Shown: in pieces, positions 18,132 through 26,448 of the stretch
Layout: each line of letters begins with the position of its first letter
Position numbering within the stretch: the stretch's first letter is position 1
Assembly (NCBI RefSeq): GCF_019931575.1
Contig: NZ_CP082923.1
Span: forward strand, 4,464,001 to 4,528,000
Reading direction: 5' to 3'
Source of the DNA: Caulobacter segnis
GTDB taxonomy: Bacteria > Pseudomonadota > Alphaproteobacteria > Caulobacterales > Caulobacteraceae
DNA: 64,000 bases
Translations under genes and position numbers: made by a program
The notes under the pieces: generated by a model
What the model saw: the letters and a program-made list of their open reading frames with translations, nothing else
Told to the model about the DNA's origin: nothing
Databases searched by the model: none

Positions 18132-18554
18132 TCACGCCCTGGTCGGAGACATCCACACCTGGACCTTGTGAGCCGCGCCGGGCCCGTCTTCGTTCAGCTG
18201 CAGATCGACGCGCCAGGCCGCCACCCCGGGACGTCGCCCGAAGAACTCCTGGTCGTGGGCCGCATGCACGAGAAAGACGGCGTCGGCTGGGCGGGGTGGA
18301 GCCTCGCCGTTCGCGGGAACAATCGCCGGTCCCTGGCCTCGGTCGGTCTTGAGCCAAACGAGAACCGTCCACGCCTCATCGTCTGCCTGGCCCGTATGCA
18401 CTTCCACCCGGTAGCGCTCGACGTCTGGATGGCCGTCCCAGAAACTCTGGTCATGCGGCGCGGCCTTGACCAGCAGATCGGCCCCCTCTGGGGACTCGGG
18501 CGCGGGGATCGGCGCGGCCACGGAAGGGTCGGATGAAACAGTGTCGAACGTCAT
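18132..18554 (-). CDS. Hypothetical cytosolic protein with duplicated segment
   Basis: 140 aa from the ATG at 18554 (GGGAGG 5 bp upstream). It has two related halves: APHDQSFWDGHPDVERYRVEVHTG and AAHDQEFFGRRPGVAAWRVDLQLN, each followed by a WTVLVWL/KVQVWM strand, which indicates an internal duplication. No signal peptide. I recognise no family. It faces the NnrD gene and diverges from the next hydrolase gene. Confidence 0.6.
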   Translation of the reverse strand: MTFDTVSSDPSVAAPIPAPESPEGADLLVKAAPHDQSFWDGHPDVERYRVEVHTGQADDEAWTVLVWLKTDRGQGPAIVPANGEAPPRPADAVFLVHAAHDQEFFGRRPGVAAWRVDLQLNEDGPGAAHKVQVWMSPTRA

Positions 18555-18825
18555 GATGCCTCCCACGCGCCGCTATGGCGCCGCGCCGGCTTGATCGCCT
18601 GACGCCTTGTTGACCAACGCGCCACGGGTCGGATCGGCGCCGTCTTGGCGGCCTAGAACGCGGATCGCCCGCGCCGCCTTACCTGGCCCAAGGCGCCAGA
18701 CGGGTTTGAGGCGATGTCGCCGCGCCGTCGCGAAGTCCGTTCGTGCAAATGATGGCGCGGCGGAACGCGCGCGGAGGCCAGAAGTTTAGGTGCTCCCCCT
18801 CCTCGGGTGAATCTGGAACGCCGCC

Positions 18826-20001
18826 ATGCCCTTGATCGTCCTGGCGCGCCTTGCGCTTTCGCTCATCTCGCTCCTTGTCCTGGCCGCCGCAGGATACCTC
18901 CTGTGGTCCTGGCATCACGGCTATTGGCTGACCGACGGCCTGGGCCGCGCCCTCCATTTGCGTGAGGCCTGGCGCCTCTGGACGGCCGTGGCTCTGTTGA
19001 GCTGGTCCTTCCTAGGCCGTCTTGTCGTCACGCCGCTGCTGGCGCGGGCCGATACAGAACCGACCCGGGCGGAGCGCTCGGCGGGTCGAACCCTGCAAAG
19101 CCCCACCGGCTCGTTACTTTATGTCGAGGAGCACGGTCCGGCGGAGGCGCCGCCCGTCGTCCTGACGCACGGCTGGGGCCTGGACGGCACCATCTGGTTC
19201 TACCTGCGGCGTGCGCTTTCGCGGCGCTATCGGGTCATCGTCTGGGACCTGCCCGGCCTGGGCAAGTCGCGCGCCGAGAGCGGCGGCGCTGTCGACCTGT
19301 CGCATTTCGCGATTGACCTGAAGGCCGTGCTTGCCCTGGCCGGCGACAAGCCGGCTGTCCTGGTCGGCCACAGCATCGGCGGCATGATCATCCAAACCCT
19401 GATCCGCGACCATCCGAAGGTGGTGCGCGACCAAGTGGCCGGGATCGTGCTGGTCAACACCACCTACACCAATCCCTTGCGGACGATGATCTTCAGCCCC
19501 CTGGCCCAGGCCCTGCGATGGCCGCTGCTGGAGCCCGTCCTGCGACTGGCCATCTGGCTGCAACCGCTGGCCTGGCTGTCTGCCTGGCAGAGCTATCTGA
19601 GCGGCTCGGCGCATCTGGCCAACCGCATCGGCTTCGCCAGCCAGGTGACCCGGAGCCAGCTCGAGCACACGACGCTGCTGGCCACGCGCAATCCGCCGGG
19701 CGCCCTGGCGCGCGGCAATCTGGCGATGTTCCGCTGGGCCGCCGATGGCGTGCTCCAGGCCACCACCGCGCCCGCGCTGATCCTGGCCGGCGACGCGGAC
19801 ATCGTCACCAAGTGCGAAGCCAGCCGAACGCTCTCGCGGGCCGCGCCCGGCGGCCAGCTGGAGGTGATCACCGACGCCAACCACATGGGCTTCCTGGAGC
19901 GCGCGCCAGCTTACAGCGCCGAAATCCTCGCCTTCTGCGACCTGCATCTCCGCTCGCCGACGCCGCTGAACGCCATGACGCGACCGGTCGTTGACGCGTG
20001 A
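18826..20001 (+). CDS. Membrane-anchored alpha/beta-hydrolase
   Basis: 391 aa. Two hydrophobic segments (residues ~4-28 and ~52-72) precede a canonical alpha/beta-hydrolase: oxyanion motif LTHGWGLDG, nucleophile VLVGHSIGG (Ser183), acid LILAGDADIV and base DANHMGFLE. It is probably an esterase or lipase held at the inner membrane. It begins a plus-strand pair with the GH65 gene 22 bp downstream. Confidence 0.85.
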   Translation: MPLIVLARLALSLISLLVLAAAGYLLWSWHHGYWLTDGLGRALHLREAWRLWTAVALLSWSFLGRLVVTPLLARADTEPTRAERSAGRTLQSPTGSLLYVEEHGPAEAPPVVLTHGWGLDGTIWFYLRRALSRRYRVIVWDLPGLGKSRAESGGAVDLSHFAIDLKAVLALAGDKPAVLVGHSIGGMIIQTLIRDHPKVVRDQVAGIVLVNTTYTNPLRTMIFSPLAQALRWPLLEPVLRLAIWLQPLAWLSAWQSYLSGSAHLANRIGFASQVTRSQLEHTTLLATRNPPGALARGNLAMFRWAADGVLQATTAPALILAGDADIVTKCEASRTLSRAAPGGQLEVITDANHMGFLERAPAYSAEILAFCDLHLRSPTPLNAMTRPVVDA

Positions 20002-20023
20002 CCATCATTGCGAGGCAAAAGCC

Positions 20024-22087
20024 ATGAGCGCGCCGATCAATCCGCCTCCCGTCGCCGGCGCGGGGCGTCGTGAGCTTCCGGCCTACGTCTCCAACGGCGT
20101 CATCGGCCTACGGGTGCGGGACGTGCCCCTGACGACGGGCATGACCTTGCTGAGCGGCTACAGTGGCGAACACTACGAGCGCCAGATAGAAGCCGCCGCC
20201 GTGGCGCCCTACCCGATCGCCGGCGATCTGGCGCTGGACGGCGCCTGGCTCTCCGACGTTCCGCACCAGGTGTCGGATCTCGAGCAGGCCTACGACTTCT
20301 CCGCGGGAGAGCTAACCTCCCGCTTCGTCTTCAGGGCCGAGGGGCGAACGGCTGAGGTCGAGGTGCTGACGTTCTGCAGTCGCGCCGACCCGACCCTGGT
20401 CTGCCAGGAGATCGCCGTCACGGTCGACAAGGCCTGCAGCCTCGGCCTACGCGCCATTGTCGACGCCCGGGGCGCCGACGGCGACGCATTGAAGCACAGC
20501 CGCGAAACGCCGGGCGAGGATCCGCCGTCGACCGACGGGACCTTGCTCTGGCGCTCCGCTGGCGGCCTGTCGACCTGCGGCCTCGCGTTCATCACCACGC
20601 TGCTCGGCGCCGGGGAGCAGGATCCCTCGCGGCCGCCGTTGCGTGATCGCCAGCTGGTCAGCGAATACGGCTTCCGCGCCCGCGCCGGGCGCCCGGTGCG
20701 GCTGCGCCAGATCGCCAGCCTCGTTCCGCGGGCCCTGCACGACATGCCGGACCAGCAGGCCGCGCGCCTGGCGGCCAAGGCCGCCAGCGACGGCTTCGAC
20801 AAGATCCGCGCCGAAAACCGCGCTGAATGGGACGAGCTCTGGAAGGCACGCATCCACCTCAAGGGCGCGAGCGCCCAGTGGCAAGGCTTGGCCGACGCGG
20901 CTTTCTTCTACCTCAACAGCTCGGTGCACGCCTCGTCGCCGGCCTCGACCTCGATCTTCGGCTTGGCCACCTGGCACGACTATCACTACTACTTCGGCCA
21001 CGTGATGTGGGACATCGAGGCGTTCGCGGTTCCCGCCCTCTGCCTGGTCCAACCCCGAGCCGCCGAGGCCCTCCTCGACTACCGTTCCGCCATGCTGGAG
21101 GGGGCTCGGCGCAACGCCCGCCTGATGGGCCGGCGGGGTCTGCAGTTCCCCTGGGAGAGCGCTCCGGCGAGCGGCCAGGAAGCCGCACCGCTGCCCGGCA
21201 CAGCCGCCTGGCACGAAGACCACGTGTCGCTCGATGTCGCCCGGGCGTTCACGCTCCATGCCGACGTCACCGGCGACCGCGAATTCCTGCGTACTTCGGC
21301 CTGGCCGGTGCTGGCCGGGGTCTGCGCGTGGATCACCTCGCGGGTCACAAGGACGCGGGGCGGCTACGCCATCCTGGAGTCGATGGGCATCGCCGAGCGC
21401 GAAGCGCCGGTCAGCAACGCCGCCTTCACCAACATGGGCGCCGTGGTCGTGCTGCGCGACGCGATCCGGGTCGCCGAAGACCTGGGATTCGAGGCCGATC
21501 CGGCCTGGGCCGAGATCGCCGACGGCATGGAAATCCCCATGCGCGGCAAGGCGGTGATCTCGCACGACGACTATCGCGTCGACGAGGAGAAGGGCGCGAC
21601 GCCCGATCCCTTGATGGGGCTGTTCCCATTCAGCTATCGCCTAGAGCCCGACCAAGCCAAGGCCACGCTCGAGCTGTATCTCGGCGCCGCCGAGGCCTAT
21701 GTCGGCAGCCCGATGCTTTCGGCCCTCTACGGCGTATGGGCCGCGTGGCTCGGCGACCGGGACTTGGCGCTGAAGCTGCTGGACGACGGTTATGGCCAGT
21801 TCTGTGTCGGCCGCTTCCTTCAGACCTTGGAGTACCGTCCCGACCGGTTCCCGGAACAGCCGCAGGCGGGCCCGTTCTTCGCCAACATCGGCGGGTTCCT
21901 GACCGGCCTGATCCTGGGCTTCACGGGGCTGCGCGTGGGTCCGGGCGGGCCCGAAACCTGGGCGGAGCGGACGGTGGTCCTGCCGACGGGGTGGACGTCG
22001 ATCGAGATCGACCGTCTCTGGATCAAAGGCCGCCCCATGCGCCTGATCGCCCGGCACGGCGAGATGACGGAGCTGCAGCCGCTATGA
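20024..22087 (+). CDS. GH65 family glycoside hydrolase/phosphorylase
   Basis: 687 aa from the ATG at 20024. NGVIGLRVR near the start, the (alpha/alpha)6-barrel phrase TWHDYHYYFGHVMWDIEAF, and WHEDHVSLDVARAF (candidate general acid Glu398) fit GH65, closest in feel to acid-trehalase/glucosylhydroxylysine-glucosidase-like members rather than maltose phosphorylases. It likely acts on an alpha-glucoside such as trehalose. No signal peptide, so it is probably cytoplasmic. It is followed by a strong hairpin. Confidence 0.8.
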   Translation: MSAPINPPPVAGAGRRELPAYVSNGVIGLRVRDVPLTTGMTLLSGYSGEHYERQIEAAAVAPYPIAGDLALDGAWLSDVPHQVSDLEQAYDFSAGELTSRFVFRAEGRTAEVEVLTFCSRADPTLVCQEIAVTVDKACSLGLRAIVDARGADGDALKHSRETPGEDPPSTDGTLLWRSAGGLSTCGLAFITTLLGAGEQDPSRPPLRDRQLVSEYGFRARAGRPVRLRQIASLVPRALHDMPDQQAARLAAKAASDGFDKIRAENRAEWDELWKARIHLKGASAQWQGLADAAFFYLNSSVHASSPASTSIFGLATWHDYHYYFGHVMWDIEAFAVPALCLVQPRAAEALLDYRSAMLEGARRNARLMGRRGLQFPWESAPASGQEAAPLPGTAAWHEDHVSLDVARAFTLHADVTGDREFLRTSAWPVLAGVCAWITSRVTRTRGGYAILESMGIAEREAPVSNAAFTNMGAVVVLRDAIRVAEDLGFEADPAWAEIADGMEIPMRGKAVISHDDYRVDEEKGATPDPLMGLFPFSYRLEPDQAKATLELYLGAAEAYVGSPMLSALYGVWAAWLGDRDLALKLLDDGYGQFCVGRFLQTLEYRPDRFPEQPQAGPFFANIGGFLTGLILGFTGLRVGPGGPETWAERTVVLPTGWTSIEIDRLWIKGRPMRLIARHGEMTELQPL

Positions 22088-22093
22088 GCGCCA

Positions 22094-22122
22094 GATCCCT
22101 CGCCTTGGGCTGGCGAGGGATC
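22094..22122. terminator. Bidirectional terminator hairpin
   Basis: A perfect 11-bp stem GATCCCTCGCC / GGCGAGGGATC with a 7-base loop sits between the convergent GH65 and alcohol dehydrogenase genes. Confidence 0.65.
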
Positions 22123-22133
22123 CCGCGTCCGTG

Positions 22134-23324
22134 TCAGGCGGCTTCCTTTTCCCAGTCGGGCTTGAGGACCACCTTGGTCACGGTGTTCTGGTCTTCCTTG
22201 AACATCTTGTAGCCGTCCGGGGCGCGCTCCAGCGGCAATCGGTGGCTGATCAGGAAGGTGGTGTCGATGACGCCCTCCCCGATCAGGTCCAGCAGCGGCC
22301 GCAGGTACTTGTGCACGTGGGTCTGACCTGTGCGGATCTGCAGCCCCTTCTCCATCAAGGCCCCGATCGGGATCTTGTCGCCTACGCCGCCATAGACGCC
22401 CGGGATCGAGACCCGCCCACCGGTGCGGCAGGCCATCAGCACCTCGCGCAACACGTGGGCGCGATCGGTGCCCAGGCGGGTGGCGACCTTGACGGCGTCA
22501 ACGACGTTGTCGATCGAGAAGCCGTGGCTCTCCATGCCAACCGCGTCGATGCAGGCGTCGGGGCCGATGCCGCCGGTCATGGCCATCAGGGCCTCGCGGA
22601 CCTTGACGTCATGGTAGTTGATGACCTGGGCGCCCAGCGACTTGGCCAGCTCCAGGCGGCGCGGATGGTGATCGATGGCGATCACCTTGTGCGCGCCCTG
22701 GATCAGGGCGCTCTGGATCGAAAACAGTCCGACCGGACCGCAACCCCAGACCGCGACGGTGTCGCCCGGCTCGATCTGGCAATTCTCGGCCGCCATCCAG
22801 CCCGTGGGCAGAATGTCGGACAGGAACAGCACCTGCTCGTCGTCCAGGCCGTCCGGAATGACGATCGGGCCAACGTCGCTATAGGGCACGCGGACATATT
22901 CGGCCTGGCCGCCGGCATAGCCGCCGGTCATGTGCGAATAGCCGAACAGCCCCGTCATGGCCGTTCCATAGGCGATCTCGCCCAGGTCTTGCGTCTCGGC
23001 CGGGTTGGAGTTCTCGCAGCCGGAGAACTGCTGCTTGCTGCAGTGGAAGCACTGGCCGCAGGCGATCACGAACGGGACGACGACCCGCTGTCCCTTTCGA
23101 AGCGTCGAGCCTGGACCCGTCTCGACGACCTCCCCCATGAACTCGTGGCCCAGGATGTCGCCCTTCTCCATCGAGGGGATCATGCTGTCATAGAGGTGCA
23201 GGTCCGAGCCGCAGATGGCGGTCGAGGTGATCTTGATGATCGCGTCGCGGGGATTGACGATCTTGGGATCGGGGACGGTCTCCATCCGGACGTCGTGTTT
23301 GCCGTGCCAGGTCAGGGCGCGCAT
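22134..23324 (-). CDS. Zinc-dependent alcohol dehydrogenase, formaldehyde-dehydrogenase-like
   Basis: 396 aa. It has the catalytic zinc motif ICGSDLHLYD, GHEFMGEV, four structural-zinc Cys in CGQCFHC...GC, and the nucleotide-binding motif VWGCGPVGLFSIQSAL. The extra loop (NPAETQDLGEIAYGTAMTGLFG) is typical of the glutathione-independent formaldehyde dehydrogenase-like subgroup. It probably oxidises an aldehyde or alcohol with NAD. It is the second gene, 41 bp after an SRPBCC gene that reads the opposite way around this cluster, and ends at a shared terminator. Confidence 0.88.
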   Translation of the reverse strand: MRALTWHGKHDVRMETVPDPKIVNPRDAIIKITSTAICGSDLHLYDSMIPSMEKGDILGHEFMGEVVETGPGSTLRKGQRVVVPFVIACGQCFHCSKQQFSGCENSNPAETQDLGEIAYGTAMTGLFGYSHMTGGYAGGQAEYVRVPYSDVGPIVIPDGLDDEQVLFLSDILPTGWMAAENCQIEPGDTVAVWGCGPVGLFSIQSALIQGAHKVIAIDHHPRRLELAKSLGAQVINYHDVKVREALMAMTGGIGPDACIDAVGMESHGFSIDNVVDAVKVATRLGTDRAHVLREVLMACRTGGRVSIPGVYGGVGDKIPIGALMEKGLQIRTGQTHVHKYLRPLLDLIGEGVIDTTFLISHRLPLERAPDGYKMFKEDQNTVTKVVLKPDWEKEAA

Positions 23325-23365
23325 GCGTTCTCCAGTTCTAGAAATTTGATGTCGGAATTCGAGGA

Positions 23366-23953
23366 TCAGCCTTGCGGCGCGGCGTCCGAGGTCTTGGCGG
23401 TGGAGATCTCGCCCGTCTCGATCAGCTGCTTGAAGCGCCGCAGCTCGCGGCGCGCCTGGATCTTCGGCTCCTTTTGAAAGAGCTTGGCGACAAGCTTGCC
23501 AAGGTCGCCGCCCAGCGGCTCATAGACGATGGTGGCGGTGATCTGGGTCCCGCGCCCTGGCGGGGCGTCGCGAAACTCGATACGGCCCGCGTTCTTGATG
23601 TCGGCGCCCTCGGCCGACTCCCAGGCCAGCAGCTCGTTCTCGACCTCTTCGGTCAGGATGCTGTCCCACTCCACCGTCCTGCCGGCCGGCGCCCGGACGA
23701 CCCAGTGCGAGCGCCGATCATCGCCAGGCGTGACGCGCTCGACGTTCTCCATAAACAGGGCGAGGTTCCGGAAATCGCGCCAGAAGGCGTATAGCTCGGC
23801 GCGAGGCCGGTTGATCGTGATGGTGCGGCCAACCAAGGCCGCTTCATGCCAGCCGCGCTCCTCCGCCACCGCGTTAGCGACGTCACGCTGGCGCACGGCG
23901 GCGGTTAGCGGGGCGTCGCTTTGCAGCGCGCGGGCGATCGACTCGTCGGACAT
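23366..23953 (-). CDS. SRPBCC-family cyclase/dehydrase-like protein
   Basis: 195 aa from the ATG at 23953, which has AGGAG 6 bp upstream; an upstream in-frame start at 24037 lacks this. TITINRPRAELYAFWRDFRNLALFMENVERV is the START-like SRPBCC entry, and the rest (RTVEWDSILTEEVENELLAWES...) resembles the polyketide-cyclase/COG5637 group. It probably binds a hydrophobic ligand; function unknown. It lies just upstream of the alcohol dehydrogenase on the same strand and is probably co-transcribed. Confidence 0.8.
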   Translation of the reverse strand: MSDESIARALQSDAPLTAAVRQRDVANAVAEERGWHEAALVGRTITINRPRAELYAFWRDFRNLALFMENVERVTPGDDRRSHWVVRAPAGRTVEWDSILTEEVENELLAWESAEGADIKNAGRIEFRDAPPGRGTQITATIVYEPLGGDLGKLVAKLFQKEPKIQARRELRRFKQLIETGEISTAKTSDAAPQG

Positions 23954-24257
23954 CGTGATCTCCTGGGGTTCGGGAGACCAACCGCCCACCTGAAGCAATG
24001 TTCCGACGGTGACGATCCAGTCCGGTCCAACCATCAAATGACGGCGGAGCGATCGTGAGTCCGCCCACCCGGCGCTAGGGCTGGCGGGCTATTTTCGCGG
24101 GACCGGAGGTCGTGACCGATAGCCGACATTGGAACAGCCTAGAGCACGCTCCGTTTGCTCTGCTCGCCGCCCCCGTTTGGTGCGGCTTTCCATCAACGAG
24201 GAGACGACGTGCGGGCCCCGACCGCACCGCGTCCTCTCGCAAATGCCGGAGCACAGT

Positions 24258-25190
24258 ATGTTTGGTGGCGATCGTCTTTCGCGCCTGGGCGCCTTTGGCC
24301 CGCAATTTCCTGACGCCGACGCCCTGCACAAGGGACTGGCCCATTGGAACCATCGACGCCTGACGCCGGAATCGCCGACGCAGGCCTGGCATGACGAGAT
24401 CAATGAAGAGCGTCGGATGAAGCGCCTCGAGGGCGAGTTCATCGAGGGCTTCCGAAGCCATATCGCCCCGCTCGTCGACAAGGTCCCCGAGGACGCCGAG
24501 GCTTTCGTCGCCTGGTTCGAGGCGCTGAAAGATCACGGCCCTGGACAGTGGGACCCGCTTTTCGACTGGCTGGAAGGCTCGGCCTCGCTGGAAGACATCA
24601 AATGGTTCCTGACCCAGGAGGCCGCCGGCGAGGCGGGCTTCGACGACCTGGTGGCCATGACCCAGGTCAAGGTCCCCGACCGCGCCAAGCTCGAACTGGC
24701 CCGCAACTATTGGGACGAGATGGGCCGCGGCAATGCGCGTGGCATGCACGGCCCGATGCTGGAGTCGACGACCGCGACCCTGGGCCTGACGCCGACCATC
24801 GACACCACGCTGTGGCAGTCGCTTTGCCTGGCCAACACCATGACCGCCTTCGCCACCACCCGGCGCTACGCCTGGCACTCGATCGGCGCCCTGGGAGTCG
24901 TCGAGCTGACCGCTCCCACCCGCGTGGCCTGCGTCGACGCCGGCCTCAAGCGCGTCGGCGTCGCGCCCGAGGCGCGCAAGTATTTCGCGCTGCACGCCCA
25001 CCTCGACGTGGAGCACTCCAAGGCCTGGAACGCCGAAGCGCTGATACCGCTGGTCTCGGAAGATCCGGGCCGAGCCCGCTTCATCGCCGAGGGCGCGATC
25101 ATGCGCCTGATCTGCGGCGAACAGTGCTTCGAGACCTATCGCGCCCACCTGTGGGCCCACGCCCATCCGCTCGTCTACGCCGCCGAATAG
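24258..25190 (+). CDS. Haem-oxygenase-like diiron (iron-containing redox) protein
   Basis: 310 aa from ATG 24258 (CGGAG 8 bp upstream; ATG 24243 is an alternative). It is all-helical with carboxylate/His pairs in EAAGEAGFDD, YWDEMGRGNARGMHG and HAHLDVEHSKAWNAE, the pattern of haem-oxygenase-like diiron oxidases and oxygenases. The substrate is unknown. It precedes two small genes and the broken cyanophycin synthetase on the same strand, with spacing that suggests one operon. Confidence 0.75.
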   Translation: MFGGDRLSRLGAFGPQFPDADALHKGLAHWNHRRLTPESPTQAWHDEINEERRMKRLEGEFIEGFRSHIAPLVDKVPEDAEAFVAWFEALKDHGPGQWDPLFDWLEGSASLEDIKWFLTQEAAGEAGFDDLVAMTQVKVPDRAKLELARNYWDEMGRGNARGMHGPMLESTTATLGLTPTIDTTLWQSLCLANTMTAFATTRRYAWHSIGALGVVELTAPTRVACVDAGLKRVGVAPEARKYFALHAHLDVEHSKAWNAEALIPLVSEDPGRARFIAEGAIMRLICGEQCFETYRAHLWAHAHPLVYAAE

Positions 25191-25199
25191 GAGACGCCG

Positions 25200-25442
25200 A
25201 TGTCCACCGTCTTCGATGTGGCCCCCTATGACGGCGGCTGGTGCGTGAAGATCGCCGCCACCGGCGAGGTGCTGTTCTTTTCCGCGCGGCGCCGGGCGAT
25301 CGCCGAGGCCCGCGCGCTCTCCAGAGCCTGGCCGACGGCGGTCGAGGTGCGGGTTCGCGAGCGCGCGACGTCCTTCGAAACCTGGGCCCCGGACGACACC
25401 CGGCCCTCCGCTTTTCCCTACCCGCTCGGCGCTCCGGCATGA
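25200..25442 (+). CDS. Small basic protein of unknown function
   Basis: 80 aa, starting 9 bp after the diiron gene with AGGAG 6 bp upstream. FDVAPYDGGWCVKIAATGEVLFFSARRRAIAEARALSRAW resembles DUF2188-like small proteins (a beta hairpin with a helix). Its stop overlaps the next ATG. Confidence 0.65.
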   Translation: MSTVFDVAPYDGGWCVKIAATGEVLFFSARRRAIAEARALSRAWPTAVEVRVRERATSFETWAPDDTRPSAFPYPLGAPA

Positions 25443-25690
25443 GCGCCGCCGCACACCCCTCCGACCCGGAGAATGAAATGGACGGGGACACGATGGTTCG
25501 ATTCTCGATCGCGCCGACGGCCTGCGGTTCCTGGCTTTGGCGGACCATCGATCGCGAAGGTCGCCTTCGGGCGCACGGCTTGGCGCCGACCCGCAAGCTG
25601 GCGGCCGCCCTGGTGATCCGCGACATCATCCATGCCCGCGCAGATCAGGTCATGCGGCAGCCTCTCCACCTCACGGCCAAGGCGGCCTAG
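25439..25690 (+). CDS. Small protein of unknown function
   Basis: 83 aa beginning at an ATGA overlap with the upstream gene; its stop directly precedes the next ATG. The middle, VRFSIAPTACGSWLWRTID...KLAAALVIRDII, resembles the previous small protein in plan (strand-strand-helix), so the two may be a duplicated pair. No function recognised. Confidence 0.6.
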   Translation: MSAAAHPSDPENEMDGDTMVRFSIAPTACGSWLWRTIDREGRLRAHGLAPTRKLAAALVIRDIIHARADQVMRQPLHLTAKAA

Positions 25691-26130
25691 ATGCGCGTCC
25701 TCGAAACCGCGACCTATCGCGGCCCGCATCTCTACGCCGCACGGCCCATGGTGCGGATCCAGCTCGACCTGGGCGCGCTCGAAGCCTGGCCGACCAACCG
25801 GATCGTCGGCTTCACGGATCGCTTGATGGTCGCCCTGCCGGGTCTGACGGCGCACGGCTGCTCCTACAAGACGCACGGCGGCCTCGTTCTGCGGATGCGC
25901 GAGGGCACCTGGCTGGGGCATGTGATCGAGCACGTCGCCCTGGAGCTGCAGAAGCTGGCCGGGGTCGAGGTGGGGCGAGGCAAGACGCGCTCGGTCAAGG
26001 GCCGCCCCGGCGTCTACAACATCCTCTATGTCTACGAAGGCGAAGACCTGGGTCGCGCCGCGGGGCGCGCCGCCGTCGAGCTCGTCAACAGCCTGTTGCC
26101 CCGCGACCTGGCGCCCCTTTTGCCAGCCGA
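25691..26130 (+). pseudogene. cphA: Cyanophycin synthetase N-terminal fragment
   Basis: About 147 residues (MRVLETATYRGPHLYAARPMVRIQLDLGALE..., LREGTWLGHVIEHVALELQ...AGVEVGRGKTR, GVYNILYVYEGEDLGRAAGRAA) match the N-terminal domain of cyanophycin synthetase as I know it. The ATP-grasp and Mur-ligase domains, over 80 percent of the usual ~870-aa protein, are absent. Homology stops near 26130, exactly where an antitoxin-like gene on the other strand ends. The frame runs on to 26356 through unrelated antisense sequence. It is a rearrangement scar and cannot make cyanophycin alone. Confidence 0.75.
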
Positions 26131-26368
26131 GCCTTTCAATCACATCTGCGGGGATTTCATCACCAGGAACGGGCGGAACATCGGGCGCGGCGTCGAGAAA
26201 TCGCGTCAGGTCCTCGCGCCTAGCGCCGGCCGCCCGGGTCTTGAAAAACTCCATCGTCTCGACGCGCCCGGCTACGGTCTCAACGATGAACTCCTCAACT
26301 GTCAGCCCCAAATCCGCGGCGAGCTCAACGACCTTCGCGTGCAAAGCTGGAGGTAGAAAATCCGTCAT
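26131..26368 (-). pseudogene. Antitoxin-like small gene lacking its stop and partner
   Basis: The first ~80 residues from the ATG at 26368 (MTDFLPPALHAKVVELAADL...LTVEEFIVETVAGRVETMEFFKTRAAGAR...) look like a genuine small alphaproteobacterial antitoxin-type protein with a ribbon-helix-helix-like start. Beyond residue ~80 the frame runs antisense through the cyanophycin synthetase fragment to 25418, so the natural end and any downstream toxin are lost. It lies just outside the candidate left end of the tns core. Confidence 0.5.
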
Positions 26369-26390
26369 GGCGTCACCACGAGATCAGCGC

Positions 26391-26424
26391 TGTCGAGGCG
26401 CTATCAGTTGAACTTCCGGCCGAT
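26391..26424 (+). repeat. Possible degenerate left end of the tns core
   Basis: TGTCG at 26391 and TGAACTTCCGGCCGAT ending at 26424, about 25-60 bp beyond the tniQ stop, resemble the outer left end (TGTCG..., CAACTTGGGCCGAT). The spacing between terminal TGTCG and AACTT is not conserved, so this may be a decayed end or chance. Confidence 0.3.
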
Positions 26425-26448
26425 ATTCCTCTGACGCAAGCGACGCCG

